A stretch of DNA of 64,000 nucleotides from Acinetobacter sp. NCu2D-2 (GCF_001647675.1 NZ_CP015594.1:1302001-1366000); one strand, 5' to 3'. Shown: positions 1 through 8,425, counted from the first letter of the stretch. Notes: generated by a model from the sequence alone, not told the origin. Translations and numbers: made by a program.

Positions 1-376
1 AAATTTCCACCGCAGCTTCACATTGTGCCAAAGCTGAAATAAAGTTGGTTTCAACTGTTGCTTTGTTAATCGCAAAGTTACCTTTACCAATACGACGACC
101 TTCGCCCACACCTGCATTAACAATAATGCGGTCAATCGTGCCAAAATCTTCTTTAAATGCACGGAATACTTCAAACACTTGATCGTAATTGGTTACATCT
201 AAAGTCTTTGCAATCACTTTGATGCCGTATTGGCTTTCCAATTCTTGCTTTAAGCTTTCCAAACGCTCTAAACGACGTGCGCACACCGCCAAGTTATAGC
301 CCTTTTGTGCAAATTCACGTGCCATGCCTGCGCCAATACCTGAACTTGCGCCCGTGATTAAAATTGTTTTTGCCAT
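1..376 (-). CDS. SDR family oxidoreductase (partial, N-terminal part)
   Basis: This is the N-terminal 125 residues of a short-chain dehydrogenase/reductase; the rest lies beyond the left edge of the window. The protein begins MAKTILITGASSGIGAG, giving the TGxxxGIG dinucleotide-binding motif of classical SDRs at about residues 8-15. The NAG motif (IVNAGVG) follows near residue 90. An AAGGAAAA Shine-Dalgarno lies just before the ATG. The catalytic Ser-Tyr-Lys is outside the window, so the substrate cannot be inferred. It is the last visible gene of a minus-strand cluster with a histidine phosphatase, an APH-type kinase and an acyl-CoA dehydrogenase, 46 bases after the phosphatase stop. A role in the same acyl or hydroxyacyl catabolism is likely but inferred. 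Confidence 0.88.
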   Translation of the reverse strand, partial: MAKTILITGASSGIGAGMAREFAQKGYNLAVCARRLERLESLKQELESQYGIKVIAKTLDVTNYDQVFEVFRAFKEDFGTIDRIIVNAGVGEGRRIGKGNFAINKATVETNFISALAQCEAAVEI

Positions 377-422
377 CTTTATTTTCCTTTTTATTTCGTC
401 ATCCATACATACACAGATTGCG

Positions 423-1121
423 TTAGATCCAAGTCAGCAAATTAGGATCTTGTGCTTTGATAAAGTGATGTTCATTTAAACTCAGTAATTGAGGTTCATT
501 GCCGACTAAACGAAGAGTCGTAATACTGGTATTGGCGATTGCCCAATTCAGTGCAAAAGTTTTTTCAGGACTCAAACCTAAAATTTTCCCCACTGCAACG
601 GAGATCACACCGCCTGAAGTAAAGACCACTGCATAACGCGGTTGGGTCTGAGCCAGTTCATCACATAAGTTTTGCAAACCAGTCTCAACACGAGATTTAA
701 AATCAGGCCATGATTCTTCATATTCATGGTGATATTCGCCACCTGTCCAACGCTCAATTGCCCCTGCAAAAATCTTGCTTAAATAAGCACGTGGATTTTC
801 GTGTTGTGCCACATCGGCCTTTAATAATTCAGGTTGGTTAAATCGTGGTTCATATTGGGCAAAAACTTGTTGATGATTAAACTCATTCCACGCTGAATTG
901 GTAACAATGTCACTTTCGGGAAAACATTCATCCAAACTTAAACGTGCAGTTTGCTGATGACGTTGCATTGAACCTGCCACAACCATAGGCGCTTCTTTGA
1001 GGATGTCATCAAAATAACGTCCCAAAAGCTGTGCTTGTAATTCACCATTTGGAGAAAGTTTGTCATAGCTCTCAGCACCAAAAGATGCTTGTCCATGACG
1101 AATTAGATAAATCGTGGTCAT
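423..1121 (-). CDS. Histidine phosphatase family protein (phosphoglycerate mutase-like)
   Basis: A cytoplasmic protein of 232 residues in the histidine phosphatase superfamily. The catalytic RHG motif is at residues 8-10 (LIRHGQASFG), where the histidine would be phosphorylated during catalysis. The second conserved histidine region is not obvious by eye; the TSGGVI stretch near residue 168 takes the place of the more usual SHGG. The start codon overlaps the stop of the upstream kinase gene by four bases (ATGA type), so the two are probably translationally coupled. The substrate is unknown. Being next to a kinase and an acyl-CoA dehydrogenase suggests it acts on a phosphorylated or CoA-linked intermediate, which is inference only. 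Confidence 0.85.
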   Translation of the reverse strand: MTTIYLIRHGQASFGAESYDKLSPNGELQAQLLGRYFDDILKEAPMVVAGSMQRHQQTARLSLDECFPESDIVTNSAWNEFNHQQVFAQYEPRFNQPELLKADVAQHENPRAYLSKIFAGAIERWTGGEYHHEYEESWPDFKSRVETGLQNLCDELAQTQPRYAVVFTSGGVISVAVGKILGLSPEKTFALNWAIANTSITTLRLVGNEPQLLSLNEHHFIKAQDPNLLTWI

Positions 1122-2239
1122 TTCGGCATCAGCTCTTTAAATTTAGCAATATACTTTTGCGCGATCTCATTGGCTTCAATTTTCTGTAAACCGATCAGTT
1201 TTAGCGCACGAATGTGTAAAGCATGAATGACAATCCAAAAATCTTTAAAGGCAGGATTATTGGTTTGCTTATGGTAATAACGATAGTAAATCTGCTGAGC
1301 AATCACCGCTAAACGGAACACGCCAAAGACTTCGTAGAAAGTCCAATTTTCAGGTTGCAGGCCTGTTTTTTCTAGGTAGTAATCCACCACTTCTTTACGG
1401 GTGAACATGCCTTTTAAATTGGTCGGCTGGCGACGGGTTGCTTTAAAAATGGCATTGTCGGTATCTTCCACCCAATAGGCTAAAGCTGAACCTAAATCCA
1501 TGAGTGGATCGCCAAGCGTTGCCATTTCCCAATCGAGTACACCAATCACTTGGGTTGGGTTATTTGGATCTAAGATGACATTATCAAACCGCCAATCGTT
1601 ATGAATTAGACAGGTTTTCGAATCGGCTGGAATATTGTCTTTCAGCCAATGACGGACATATTTAAACGATGGCACGTTCAAGGTTTTCGCCTTTTCATAG
1701 CGACTATCCCAACCTTCTACCTGACGACGACAGTAACCTTCGCCTTTGCCGAGTTTTTCTAAATCTGTGCCTTCATACGGTACTTGATGCAGTTCGATCA
1801 GTTTATCGATGACATTGATACAGAGTTCACGAACTTGAGCTTCATCAAAGTTTAAATCTTTGGGTAAATTGGCACGTGGGATAATCCCCTCAATGCGTTT
1901 CATCACATAGAAGTCACAGCCAATGACTGATTCATCCTGACACAGTAAAACCATTTCAGGTACAACAGGATAAAACTCAGCAAGTGCGCGTTGTACATGA
2001 TATTCACGCGCCATGTCATGCGCAGATTTGGCTTTGGTGCCTTTTGGTGGACGACGTAAAATCAGGTCCGCATTGGCATACTTTAAACGGTAGGTCCAAT
2101 TCGATGCACCGCCTGAATATTGTGTCACTTCGACAGGACCTTCAATCTGTTCACCGTGTTCAATCAGCCAATTCCCTACAGCACGTACATCGAGTTCTTC
2201 ACCCTCGCGAACCGATCCACCGACATCAATGACTGTCAT
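1118..2239 (-). CDS. APH-family phosphotransferase, ACAD10/11 kinase-domain type
   Basis: A protein of 373 residues with the aminoglycoside-phosphotransferase fold. The catalytic-loop motif HNDWRFDN is at residues 213-220 and the metal-binding DWEMATLGDP at 236-245. A nucleotide-loop-like YSGGASN sits near residue 41. This subfamily is not an antibiotic-resistance enzyme: it resembles the kinase domain that is fused to an acyl-CoA dehydrogenase in animal ACAD10/ACAD11, and LvaA of bacterial levulinate catabolism, which phosphorylates a 4-hydroxyacyl-CoA. Here the dehydrogenase is the separate gene just upstream (start at 3589). The gene overlaps the phosphatase by four bases. The family is clear; the substrate is inferred. 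Confidence 0.86.
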   Translation of the reverse strand: MTVIDVGGSVREGEELDVRAVGNWLIEHGEQIEGPVEVTQYSGGASNWTYRLKYANADLILRRPPKGTKAKSAHDMAREYHVQRALAEFYPVVPEMVLLCQDESVIGCDFYVMKRIEGIIPRANLPKDLNFDEAQVRELCINVIDKLIELHQVPYEGTDLEKLGKGEGYCRRQVEGWDSRYEKAKTLNVPSFKYVRHWLKDNIPADSKTCLIHNDWRFDNVILDPNNPTQVIGVLDWEMATLGDPLMDLGSALAYWVEDTDNAIFKATRRQPTNLKGMFTRKEVVDYYLEKTGLQPENWTFYEVFGVFRLAVIAQQIYYRYYHKQTNNPAFKDFWIVIHALHIRALKLIGLQKIEANEIAQKYIAKFKELMPK

Positions 2240-2347
2240 ACTTTTTCCTTCAATCTTTTATCACTTCATTTGGATATGTTCTTTCATCATGTTGATCGTT
2301 CTGCTTAAGCAAAGATGACAAAAGAACCTGACTCAATATATCCAAAT

Positions 2348-3589
2348 TTATTTTTTACGGCGTGTGCTATAACCACGTTTCGCCAATTCTAATTTTGCAA
2401 TCATACCCTTATGCACTTCATCTGGACCATCTGCCAAACGTAAAGCACGTGCTTGAGCAAAGAAGCCTGTGAGTGGTGTATCACGTGATACACCTGCACC
2501 GCCGTGGATTTGTATCGCCATATCCACCACTTTTTCAAGCACACTTGGCGCAACCACTTTAATGGCAGAAATCTCAGTCAGGGCGGCCATATTGCCTAAA
2601 GTATCCATTTTATAGGCAGCATACAAGGTTAAAAGTCGAGCTTGGTCTATCGCCACACGAGCTTCTGCGACACGCTCTAAGTTGCCACCCAGTTTGAGAA
2701 TTTCTTTACCGAAAGCAGTTCGGCTCATACCACGATCAATCATCAATTCTAGTGATTTTTCCGCTGCACCAATACAACGCATACAGTGGTGAATACGACC
2801 AGGTCCTAAACGACCTTGTGCAATTTCAAAACCTTGTCCTGCACCACCAATAAAATTAGCCACAGGGACACGAACATTATCAAAACTCACTTCGCCATGA
2901 CCATGCGGTGCATCATAATCACCAAAGACAGGAAGCATACGTTCAATTTTCACGCCTGCTGTATCAACAGGGACTAACACCATTGAATGTTGATGATGTC
3001 GGTCTTTAGTTTCATCGGGTGTATGTGCCATAAAAATGATGATTTTGGCATTGGGATCGCCCAAACCTGATGACCACCATTTACGACCATTCAGCACAAT
3101 TTCATCACCTTCGATGACCGCTGTCGCTTGCATATTGGTGGCATCACTTGAGGCAACTGCAGGTTCAGTCATACAAAAAACTGAGCGAATTTTGCCTTCA
3201 AGTAATGGCGTCAACCATTGCTGTTTTTGTTGTTCGGAGCCATAACGCCATAGTACTTCCATGTTGCCACTATCGGGTGCATTACAGTTAAACACCGTTG
3301 GTGCGATCAGGCTACGACCTGTTAATTCTGCAATATGCGCATATTCTTGCACAGACAAACCTTGACCCAACTCAGGACAAGGTAAAAACATATTCCAAAG
3401 CCCTGCTTGTTTTGCTTTCGCTTTTAGGGTTTCCAGCTCCGCAGGCCATTGCCATTGGGTCCAATCACCACCTTGATTCAGCGCATGCACTTGATGCCAA
3501 AAATCAGCTTCTATCGGCTCAATTTCATTTTTGATAAATTGCTTGGTGCGCTCAACATAATCTTGTGCGCGTGCTGATAGCTCAAACAT
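2348..3589 (-). CDS. Acyl-CoA dehydrogenase family protein (ACAD10/11-like)
   Basis: A flavoprotein of 413 residues with the complete acyl-CoA dehydrogenase layout. It has TEPAVASSD at residues 141-149 (flavin-binding middle domain), RTAFG at 290-294 and IQIHGGAGVS at 359-368 (FAD contacts with the partner subunit). Where classical enzymes have the catalytic Glu of the Y/F-E-G-T motif, this one has LADGPDEVH (385-393), putting Asp387 at that place. I associate that signature with the ACAD10/11 branch, which works with a kinase on 4-hydroxyacyl-CoAs. AGAGGG precedes the ATG. It leads a minus-strand cluster with the kinase, phosphatase and SDR, and is divergent from a LysR regulator. Confidence 0.88.
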   Translation of the reverse strand: MFELSARAQDYVERTKQFIKNEIEPIEADFWHQVHALNQGGDWTQWQWPAELETLKAKAKQAGLWNMFLPCPELGQGLSVQEYAHIAELTGRSLIAPTVFNCNAPDSGNMEVLWRYGSEQQKQQWLTPLLEGKIRSVFCMTEPAVASSDATNMQATAVIEGDEIVLNGRKWWSSGLGDPNAKIIIFMAHTPDETKDRHHQHSMVLVPVDTAGVKIERMLPVFGDYDAPHGHGEVSFDNVRVPVANFIGGAGQGFEIAQGRLGPGRIHHCMRCIGAAEKSLELMIDRGMSRTAFGKEILKLGGNLERVAEARVAIDQARLLTLYAAYKMDTLGNMAALTEISAIKVVAPSVLEKVVDMAIQIHGGAGVSRDTPLTGFFAQARALRLADGPDEVHKGMIAKLELAKRGYSTRRKK

Positions 3590-3601
3590 GGCTTTCCCTC
3601 T

Positions 3602-3615
3602 GAATATGATTATTC
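3602..3615. promoter_or_regulatory. Small inverted repeat between LysR gene and ACAD cluster
   Basis: GAATA-TGAT-TATTC is a perfect 5-bp inverted repeat, 13 bases upstream of the minus-strand dehydrogenase start and 64 bases upstream of the LysR ATG. It sits where an operator for the divergent pair would be expected. It is short and could be chance in this AT-rich stretch. Confidence 0.25.
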
Positions 3616-3678
3616 TGCTTTACAACACATTAACGCAAAATCTATTATGAATAAAATGATTAATTTCCATACCATACT

Positions 3679-4596
3679 ATGAATTATATTCATCAAAAAA
3701 CAGTCATGGACTTGCGTCTTTTTCATGGCATCGATATCAATCTTTACCCTTTATTTGTGGCCATTTTTGAGCAAAAAAGTATTTCTAAAGCAGCAAAGAT
3801 TTTGTCGATTACACAGTCTGCAGCCAGTCATGCGCTACAACGTTTAAGACAGCATTTACAGGATGATTTATTTGTACGTGCAGGTGCAAAAATGCAACCG
3901 ACACCGTTTGCAGAACAGATTTATCCTGACATTAAACGTGCATTATTTACGATTCAAAGTATTTCCATACAACATCAGGATTTTGAGCCAAGTATGGTAC
4001 AGAGCTTGCGTATTGCTGTGCATGATGAAATTGAACCGATGATCCTGCCGAAAATTGTGGCGCATTTTCAGCAGTTGAATCTAGATATTCAATTCAGCAG
4101 TATGAAGCTCGATCGTAAAAGCATTGTCACTGACCTTGCGACACAACAAGTGGATTTTGTAATTGATCTTGAACAAAATTTAAATGACAAAATTCAATTT
4201 GAAACCCTAGTGCAAGATCAGTTTGTAGTGTGTACCCAACAACCAGAAGTGACTGAAAAAAGCTATCTCGCTTCCCCACATATTGGGGTATCTTCACGAC
4301 GAACTGGTGTGTTGATTGAAGATTTATATTTACATCGTAAGAAGTTATCGCGTCAGATCTTTTTGCGTTGTCAGCATTATTCTACCGCTTTACAAATTTT
4401 GCAGTTACATCCAACTGCAATGCTGACCCTACCTCGAAATGTGTTAAATCACTTGAATGTGGATGAGAAACTTAAAATTTTTGATGTCCCTGTAAAACTT
4501 CCAAATATTCATTTGGGGATGTATTGGCATAGAGATTTAGAAAGTAATAAGCGTCATGTGTTTTTAAGAAATGAAATTAATTTTATTTTTGCTTAG
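3679..4596 (+). CDS. LysR family transcriptional regulator
   Basis: A LysR-type regulator of 305 residues with an N-terminal winged helix-turn-helix at about residues 20-75 (LFVAIFEQKSISKAAKIL then QSAASHALQRLRQHL) and a C-terminal effector-binding domain. It is transcribed divergently from the ACAD-kinase-phosphatase-SDR cluster, the classical arrangement in which a LysR protein controls the neighbouring operon and itself. Two starts are possible: the ATG at 3679 and another at 3706 (MDLRLFHGID), where many LysR proteins begin. Neither has a clear Shine-Dalgarno. The effector is unknown. Confidence 0.88.
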   Translation: MNYIHQKTVMDLRLFHGIDINLYPLFVAIFEQKSISKAAKILSITQSAASHALQRLRQHLQDDLFVRAGAKMQPTPFAEQIYPDIKRALFTIQSISIQHQDFEPSMVQSLRIAVHDEIEPMILPKIVAHFQQLNLDIQFSSMKLDRKSIVTDLATQQVDFVIDLEQNLNDKIQFETLVQDQFVVCTQQPEVTEKSYLASPHIGVSSRRTGVLIEDLYLHRKKLSRQIFLRCQHYSTALQILQLHPTAMLTLPRNVLNHLNVDEKLKIFDVPVKLPNIHLGMYWHRDLESNKRHVFLRNEINFIFA

Positions 4597-4703
4597 GCTA
4601 TTTTGAATAGGTGAATTCATATGCTTAGGCTATTTACCTCAAGATAAGAGCGGTGCATGCTTGAAGCAAGATAAAATCATATTAAAAACAATTAGGCTAT
4701 TTA
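4591..4703. repeat. Three copies of a TTAGGCTATTT element
   Basis: GCTTAGGCTATTT occurs at 4591-4603 (including the LysR stop codon) and 4623-4635, and a shorter copy, TTAGGCTATTT, begins near 4692. The third copy also pairs with TAGCCT at 4719-4724, making a weak hairpin followed by a T-rich tract that may end LysR transcription. The 291 bases between the LysR and nuclease genes hold nothing else that I recognise. Confidence 0.4.
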
Positions 4704-4887
4704 TAAATTCAGCATATTTAGCCTTTCTTTTAGCTTGAGAAGTTTCTATATCTCGCTCAGCAATAGAATGGTGCTTTATTCAGCAAAATTGGCGTATATG
4801 ATGCTTTTCTAGGCATTGTCTAGGTCGAAGCTCGACTAAAATTTCAACTTTCTTTTGTGCTTGAAATTGTCAGGCGTGGCTTTTTTG

Positions 4888-5442
4888 ATGATCTCTACTC
4901 TCCCCCTCGCGGCCAAAATCATCTTGGTGTTACTTACGATTGTGCTGGTGTTTTATGTGGTGAATAAAGTGACCGTATTTTTACGTGAACTTTTTAAGCC
5001 ATTTAAAAAAGGCAAAAAATATTGGTGTCGTGTTAAAGCGGTTAGCGATGGCGATACCCTCACCTGTTATCGTTTCAACGTGCGTCGATCTGAAACTAAA
5101 CTACGGTTTGCTTATGTAGATGCACCTGAATCCAGCCAAGCCTATGGCAAAGAATCACAAAAGTTAGTCAAAAAATTAGTCGGCGGTAAGTTGGTTCGTG
5201 TACACATTACGGACGTAGACCGTTATGGTCGTTGCGTAGGTATCATCTATAGATATCGTAAAAACATCAATGAAGAACTGGTAAAGCAAGGTGCTGCATG
5301 GGTTTATGAGGACTATATAAAAGACAAAACACGCTTAAAAGCCATGATCGCCATGCAGGAAAAAGCCAAAAAGCAAAAGAAAGGCTTATGGCATGGAACA
5401 CGACCGATTAAACCGAGTACCTATCGAAAGCAAAGCAAGTAA
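4888..5442 (+). CDS. Thermonuclease (SNase-like) family protein, membrane-anchored
   Basis: A staphylococcal-nuclease-like protein of 184 residues from the ATG chosen here; the frame is open back to a TTG at 4855. An N-terminal hydrophobic segment (IILVLLTIVLVFYVV) would anchor it in the inner membrane or act as an uncleaved signal. The OB-fold follows, with VSDGDTLTC, LRFAYVDAPES (active-site Arg and Glu region) and DRYGRCVG (second active-site Arg). EELVKQGAAWVYEDY closes the domain. Calcium-dependent phosphodiester cleavage is the family activity. The downstream marR gene is separated by 115 bases and appears to be a separate unit. Confidence 0.85.
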   Translation: MISTLPLAAKIILVLLTIVLVFYVVNKVTVFLRELFKPFKKGKKYWCRVKAVSDGDTLTCYRFNVRRSETKLRFAYVDAPESSQAYGKESQKLVKKLVGGKLVRVHITDVDRYGRCVGIIYRYRKNINEELVKQGAAWVYEDYIKDKTRLKAMIAMQEKAKKQKKGLWHGTRPIKPSTYRKQSK

Positions 5443-5481
5443 TGGTATCGATATTTGGATTCAAATTTTCATTTACATAAC

Positions 5482-5551
5482 TTAACAATGTTAATTATTG
5501 ATCAATCCATATTTTAGGCGTATCTTTCGCACAAATAGTTAACTTGGTTAA
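5482..5551. promoter_or_regulatory. Two TTAAC-N3-GTTAA inverted repeats (candidate MarR operators)
   Basis: TTAAC-AAT-GTTAA lies at 5482-5494 and TTAAC-TTG-GTTAA at 5539-5551. The arms and the spacer length are identical, and the starts are 57 bases apart, in the 115 bases before the MarR-family gene. The second copy overlaps a 12-bp palindrome (TTGGTTAACCAA, 5544-5555) and ends seven bases before the ATG, where a repressor would block transcription or initiation. Autorepression of the marR-MFS operon is the natural reading. This is seen in sequence; protein binding is inferred. Confidence 0.55.
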
Positions 5552-5557
5552 CCAATA

Positions 5558-5998
5558 ATGCATTCCTCCTCCCGTTTTAGGTTTGCTTTACTTCGTTGTG
5601 CACGTTTGCTGAGCGACGAAGTCAATAATGTTTTAATGCAGCATCAACTGAATTATTCATTGTGGCAAGCCTTAGTCATTATAGAAATGAACCCAAACTG
5701 TACAGCAATTGATATTGCAAAAGAGTTAAATATCTCTAAGCCTGCTGTAACTAAACGCATGAATACTTTGCATGATTTAGGTTTAATAGAGCAGTTACCA
5801 TTGTCAGATAAAAGACAAAAATCACTCAAGCTCTCCCAAATCGGTGTGTCTTTATACCTACAATGCTCTAAAGAAATTGATCAACTTGAAGCAGATTTAC
5901 TTTCCCCTTTTGATCAAGATGAGCTACAGCAAAGTCATGGCTTCATATTAAACCTGCTGGATAGCCTACAACATAGGAAAGATCAATATCATGTCTGA
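5558..5998 (+). CDS. MarR family transcriptional regulator
   Basis: A MarR-type regulator of 146 residues. The winged helix-turn-helix is at about residues 45-100 (TAIDIAKELNISKPAVTKRMNTLHDLGLIEQLPLSDKRQKSLKLS), with the DxR wing motif in SDKRQKS. Helices at both ends would form the dimer interface. The stop overlaps the start of the MFS transporter by eight bases, so the two form one operon and the transporter is presumably its target. No Shine-Dalgarno is visible because the start region is occupied by a palindrome. The ligand is unknown. Confidence 0.88.
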   Translation: MHSSSRFRFALLRCARLLSDEVNNVLMQHQLNYSLWQALVIIEMNPNCTAIDIAKELNISKPAVTKRMNTLHDLGLIEQLPLSDKRQKSLKLSQIGVSLYLQCSKEIDQLEADLLSPFDQDELQQSHGFILNLLDSLQHRKDQYHV

Positions 5999-7190
5999 GA
6001 ATCAACCCGCGCTTTGGACGCGAAATTTTATCTTAGTAAGTTTGATGAATTTCCAATTGGTATTAGTGTTTTATCTATTGGTTGTCGTCATCGTAGGTTA
6101 TGCCGTTGCTGAACTCCATGCCTCAACCGCTCAAGCAGGATTAGTCTCTGGTCTATTTATTGTCGGTACTTTAATCGGACGCTTACTGGTCGGGAAATTC
6201 CTAAATCATTTTGGTCCTAAAGTCACTTTAGTCGTAGGCTTGAGTGGATTTTTGCTTTTTTCTGCGCTCTATTTTATTCATATGAGTGTACCTGCGCTGC
6301 TTTTTGTGCGCTTTACCCATGGTTTTATGATGGGAATGGCATCTACTGTATTAGGGGCTGTGATTGCGCAAATCTTGCCACCCAAACGACGTGGTGAAGG
6401 GATTGGCTATTACAGCATGAGCAGTACATTAGGCACTGCGATTGGGCCTTTCCTTGCGATTTGGATGATGCTACATGTCGGCTATAACGCAATTTTTGGT
6501 GTATCGACTGCCATCTCTATCTGTTGCTTAGTCGTTGCGTTATTGGTGAAATTTCCGAATTTCATTCAAAAGAAAACGGATGATACTTCGGTTAAAAACA
6601 CTCAAAAAAGTAGTTTTATTTCTCAATTTATTGAAGTTAAAGCGCTCCCAATTGCAATCATTATGCTGCTTGCATCTATTTGCTATTCTGGTGTTTTATC
6701 CTTCGTAAATTTTTATGCCAAAGAAATTAATCTGGTTGAAGCTGCATCATTATTTTTCCTCATGTATGCCATTGCAATTTTGTGCTCGCGTCCATTTACA
6801 GGACCATTGCTCGATCGCAAAGGTGAAAACATCATTATGTATCCAGCCTTTGTGATTATGGCAATTGCGCTTTATCTTTTAAGTCAGGCGGAAAGCTCAG
6901 TAACTTTCCTCATCTGTGCTGCTTTACTTGGGTTAGGCTATGGTAATGTGCAATCTGTTTGCCAAACTGTTGCAGTGAAAAGTACAACGCTAGATCGTAT
7001 GGGTTTTGCGACATCGACTTTCTTTATTTTCTTGGATGCAGGGCTAGGCTTTGGACCGTATTTTATCGGGATGGCGCTCGATTATATCGACTATAGCCAA
7101 CTATATTTCTACAGTTCTATCGCAGCGCTACTTTGCATTGCTTGTTACTATGTTCTACATGGTCGACATACGAAAACTAAAGTTGCATAA
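5991..7190 (+). CDS. MFS transporter (drug/metabolite efflux type)
   Basis: A major facilitator protein of 399 residues with about twelve hydrophobic segments in the inner membrane. The loop after helix 2 carries a GRLLVGKFLNHFGPK stretch, matching the MFS motif A region. The repeated version after helix 8 is SRPFTGPLLDRKG. These are usual for proton-coupled exporters of the drug:H+ antiporter and sugar-efflux group. It overlaps the MarR regulator gene by eight bases, so expression is probably coupled to the regulator's ligand. A strong bidirectional terminator follows. The exported compound cannot be told from sequence. Confidence 0.87.
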   Translation: MSENQPALWTRNFILVSLMNFQLVLVFYLLVVVIVGYAVAELHASTAQAGLVSGLFIVGTLIGRLLVGKFLNHFGPKVTLVVGLSGFLLFSALYFIHMSVPALLFVRFTHGFMMGMASTVLGAVIAQILPPKRRGEGIGYYSMSSTLGTAIGPFLAIWMMLHVGYNAIFGVSTAISICCLVVALLVKFPNFIQKKTDDTSVKNTQKSSFISQFIEVKALPIAIIMLLASICYSGVLSFVNFYAKEINLVEAASLFFLMYAIAILCSRPFTGPLLDRKGENIIMYPAFVIMAIALYLLSQAESSVTFLICAALLGLGYGNVQSVCQTVAVKSTTLDRMGFATSTFFIFLDAGLGFGPYFIGMALDYIDYSQLYFYSSIAALLCIACYYVLHGRHTKTKVA

Positions 7191-7194
7191 AATG

Positions 7195-7221
7195 AAAAAG
7201 CGCCGAATACGGCGCTTTTTT
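7195..7221. terminator. Bidirectional intrinsic terminator
   Basis: The stem AAAAAGCGCCG / CGGCGCTTTTT has an AATA loop, with A and T tracts on both sides. It lies between the convergent MFS and alkM genes and can serve both. Confidence 0.9.
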
Positions 7222-7231
7222 ATGGAAATAT

Positions 7232-8425
7232 TTAAGCGTACTTCTGATAAATTTCATCACGCTTTGGTGCGTAGATATTAATCTTACTCAGGTCACCTTG
7301 ATAATGTGCCAAAACACGTTTATCCATCATTTTGTACCAAAGTGGTGGCACCAAAGCGGGAATCAACATAGTTGCATAACCACTCGGTAATACAGGTGCC
7401 TCTTTAAAATTACGTAATGCCTGAAATGGTCGACTTGGAAAGGCATGATGATCAGAATGGCGCTGTAATTGATATAAGAATAAATTAGTCACAATATTAT
7501 TATTATTCCAACTGTGTTCAGGTAAAGTTCTTTCGTATTTACCATCCTCTTTCTTTGCTCGTTTTAGACCGTAGTGCTCAATATAGTTCACAATTTCAAA
7601 CAGTGAAATGCCATAAAGTGCTTGCGTAATCGAATATGGAATGACTTGCTTGCCAAACGTTTTCACCATAAGTGCATGATAAGCCGTACTCATCGCCCAA
7701 CCATGGAATAGCTCATTTTCTTTAGAGAAAAACTTAAGCCCCTTACGTTTTAGACGGCGCGTTTCAATCTCAATAGCAGATTTAATTCCACCTACCACGG
7801 TTCTTGGTAAGAACCGATAGAATGATTCTCCCATTTGAGAAGATGCTGGATCTTCAGGAGTTGCCACGCGTTTATGATGACCATAAGGATGTTCAATACG
7901 GAAGTGGTTATACCCCACAGGCATCAATGTCATGTGTGATAAATAATGATCTTTTTTGTTCGGGCGATGACATAACTCATGTGCCGTATTAATTCCAACA
8001 CCGTTAATTGCACCCATCGAAATGCCTAGTAAGACTTGATCGAGTAAGGAAACATTTTGGCGTGTAACGACATAACCCGCAAACGCGTTTGCTGCCATTT
8101 GTAATGGGATAAACATTTTAACGATGCGATCATAGTAAGGATCATCAACTAGAACTTTGATTTCATCATCACTCGGATTATTTTCATCATCACCAATTAA
8201 AGCATCTAAAGTTGGAATGATGACATGCAAAAGCAAAGGGCCACCCAATGCGAAGATTTTCTTGGTTTTTTTAGGTCCAAAGTGATAACCCGCAAGAATA
8301 CCCATACCAATCACGGGTAGACCTGGACTCAACAACCAGCCAAAGCGCTTTTTATCAATTTTTGCAGCATTTTTTGTCGTATCTAACTGCTGATCAAATT
8401 TTTGTATTTGTGCAGGAGCATTCAT
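7232..8425 (-). CDS. alkM: Alkane 1-monooxygenase (AlkB/AlkM family)
   Basis: An integral-membrane non-haem di-iron alkane hydroxylase of 397 residues that oxidises the terminal carbon of n-alkanes to 1-alkanols, using electrons from rubredoxin and rubredoxin reductase (not in this window). All histidine motifs are present: HELCH at 149-153, EHPYGHH at 178-184, NYIEHYG at 280-286 and LQRHSDHHA at 320-328. Hydrophobic segments run near residues 28-45, 57-75, 100-120 and 125-145. It is divergent from an AraC-type regulator, as alkM/alkR are in Acinetobacter baylyi. A promoter and candidate activator sites lie just upstream. Confidence 0.95.
   Translation of the reverse strand: MNAPAQIQKFDQQLDTTKNAAKIDKKRFGWLLSPGLPVIGMGILAGYHFGPKKTKKIFALGGPLLLHVIIPTLDALIGDDENNPSDDEIKVLVDDPYYDRIVKMFIPLQMAANAFAGYVVTRQNVSLLDQVLLGISMGAINGVGINTAHELCHRPNKKDHYLSHMTLMPVGYNHFRIEHPYGHHKRVATPEDPASSQMGESFYRFLPRTVVGGIKSAIEIETRRLKRKGLKFFSKENELFHGWAMSTAYHALMVKTFGKQVIPYSITQALYGISLFEIVNYIEHYGLKRAKKEDGKYERTLPEHSWNNNNIVTNLFLYQLQRHSDHHAFPSRPFQALRNFKEAPVLPSGYATMLIPALVPPLWYKMMDKRVLAHYQGDLSKINIYAPKRDEIYQKYA

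Noticed and set aside
1118..2239. APH-fold protein considered as an aminoglycoside-resistance gene
   Set aside because: The catalytic-loop variant and the neighbouring dehydrogenase fit the ACAD10/11-like kinase group, not resistance enzymes.
1984..2308. Plus-strand reading frames opposite the APH-type kinase
   Set aside because: They are antisense shadows of a gene with clear motifs; composition is unlike protein.
4591..4703. Short direct repeats considered as a CRISPR remnant
   Set aside because: Only three 11-13-base copies with unequal spacing and no cas genes.
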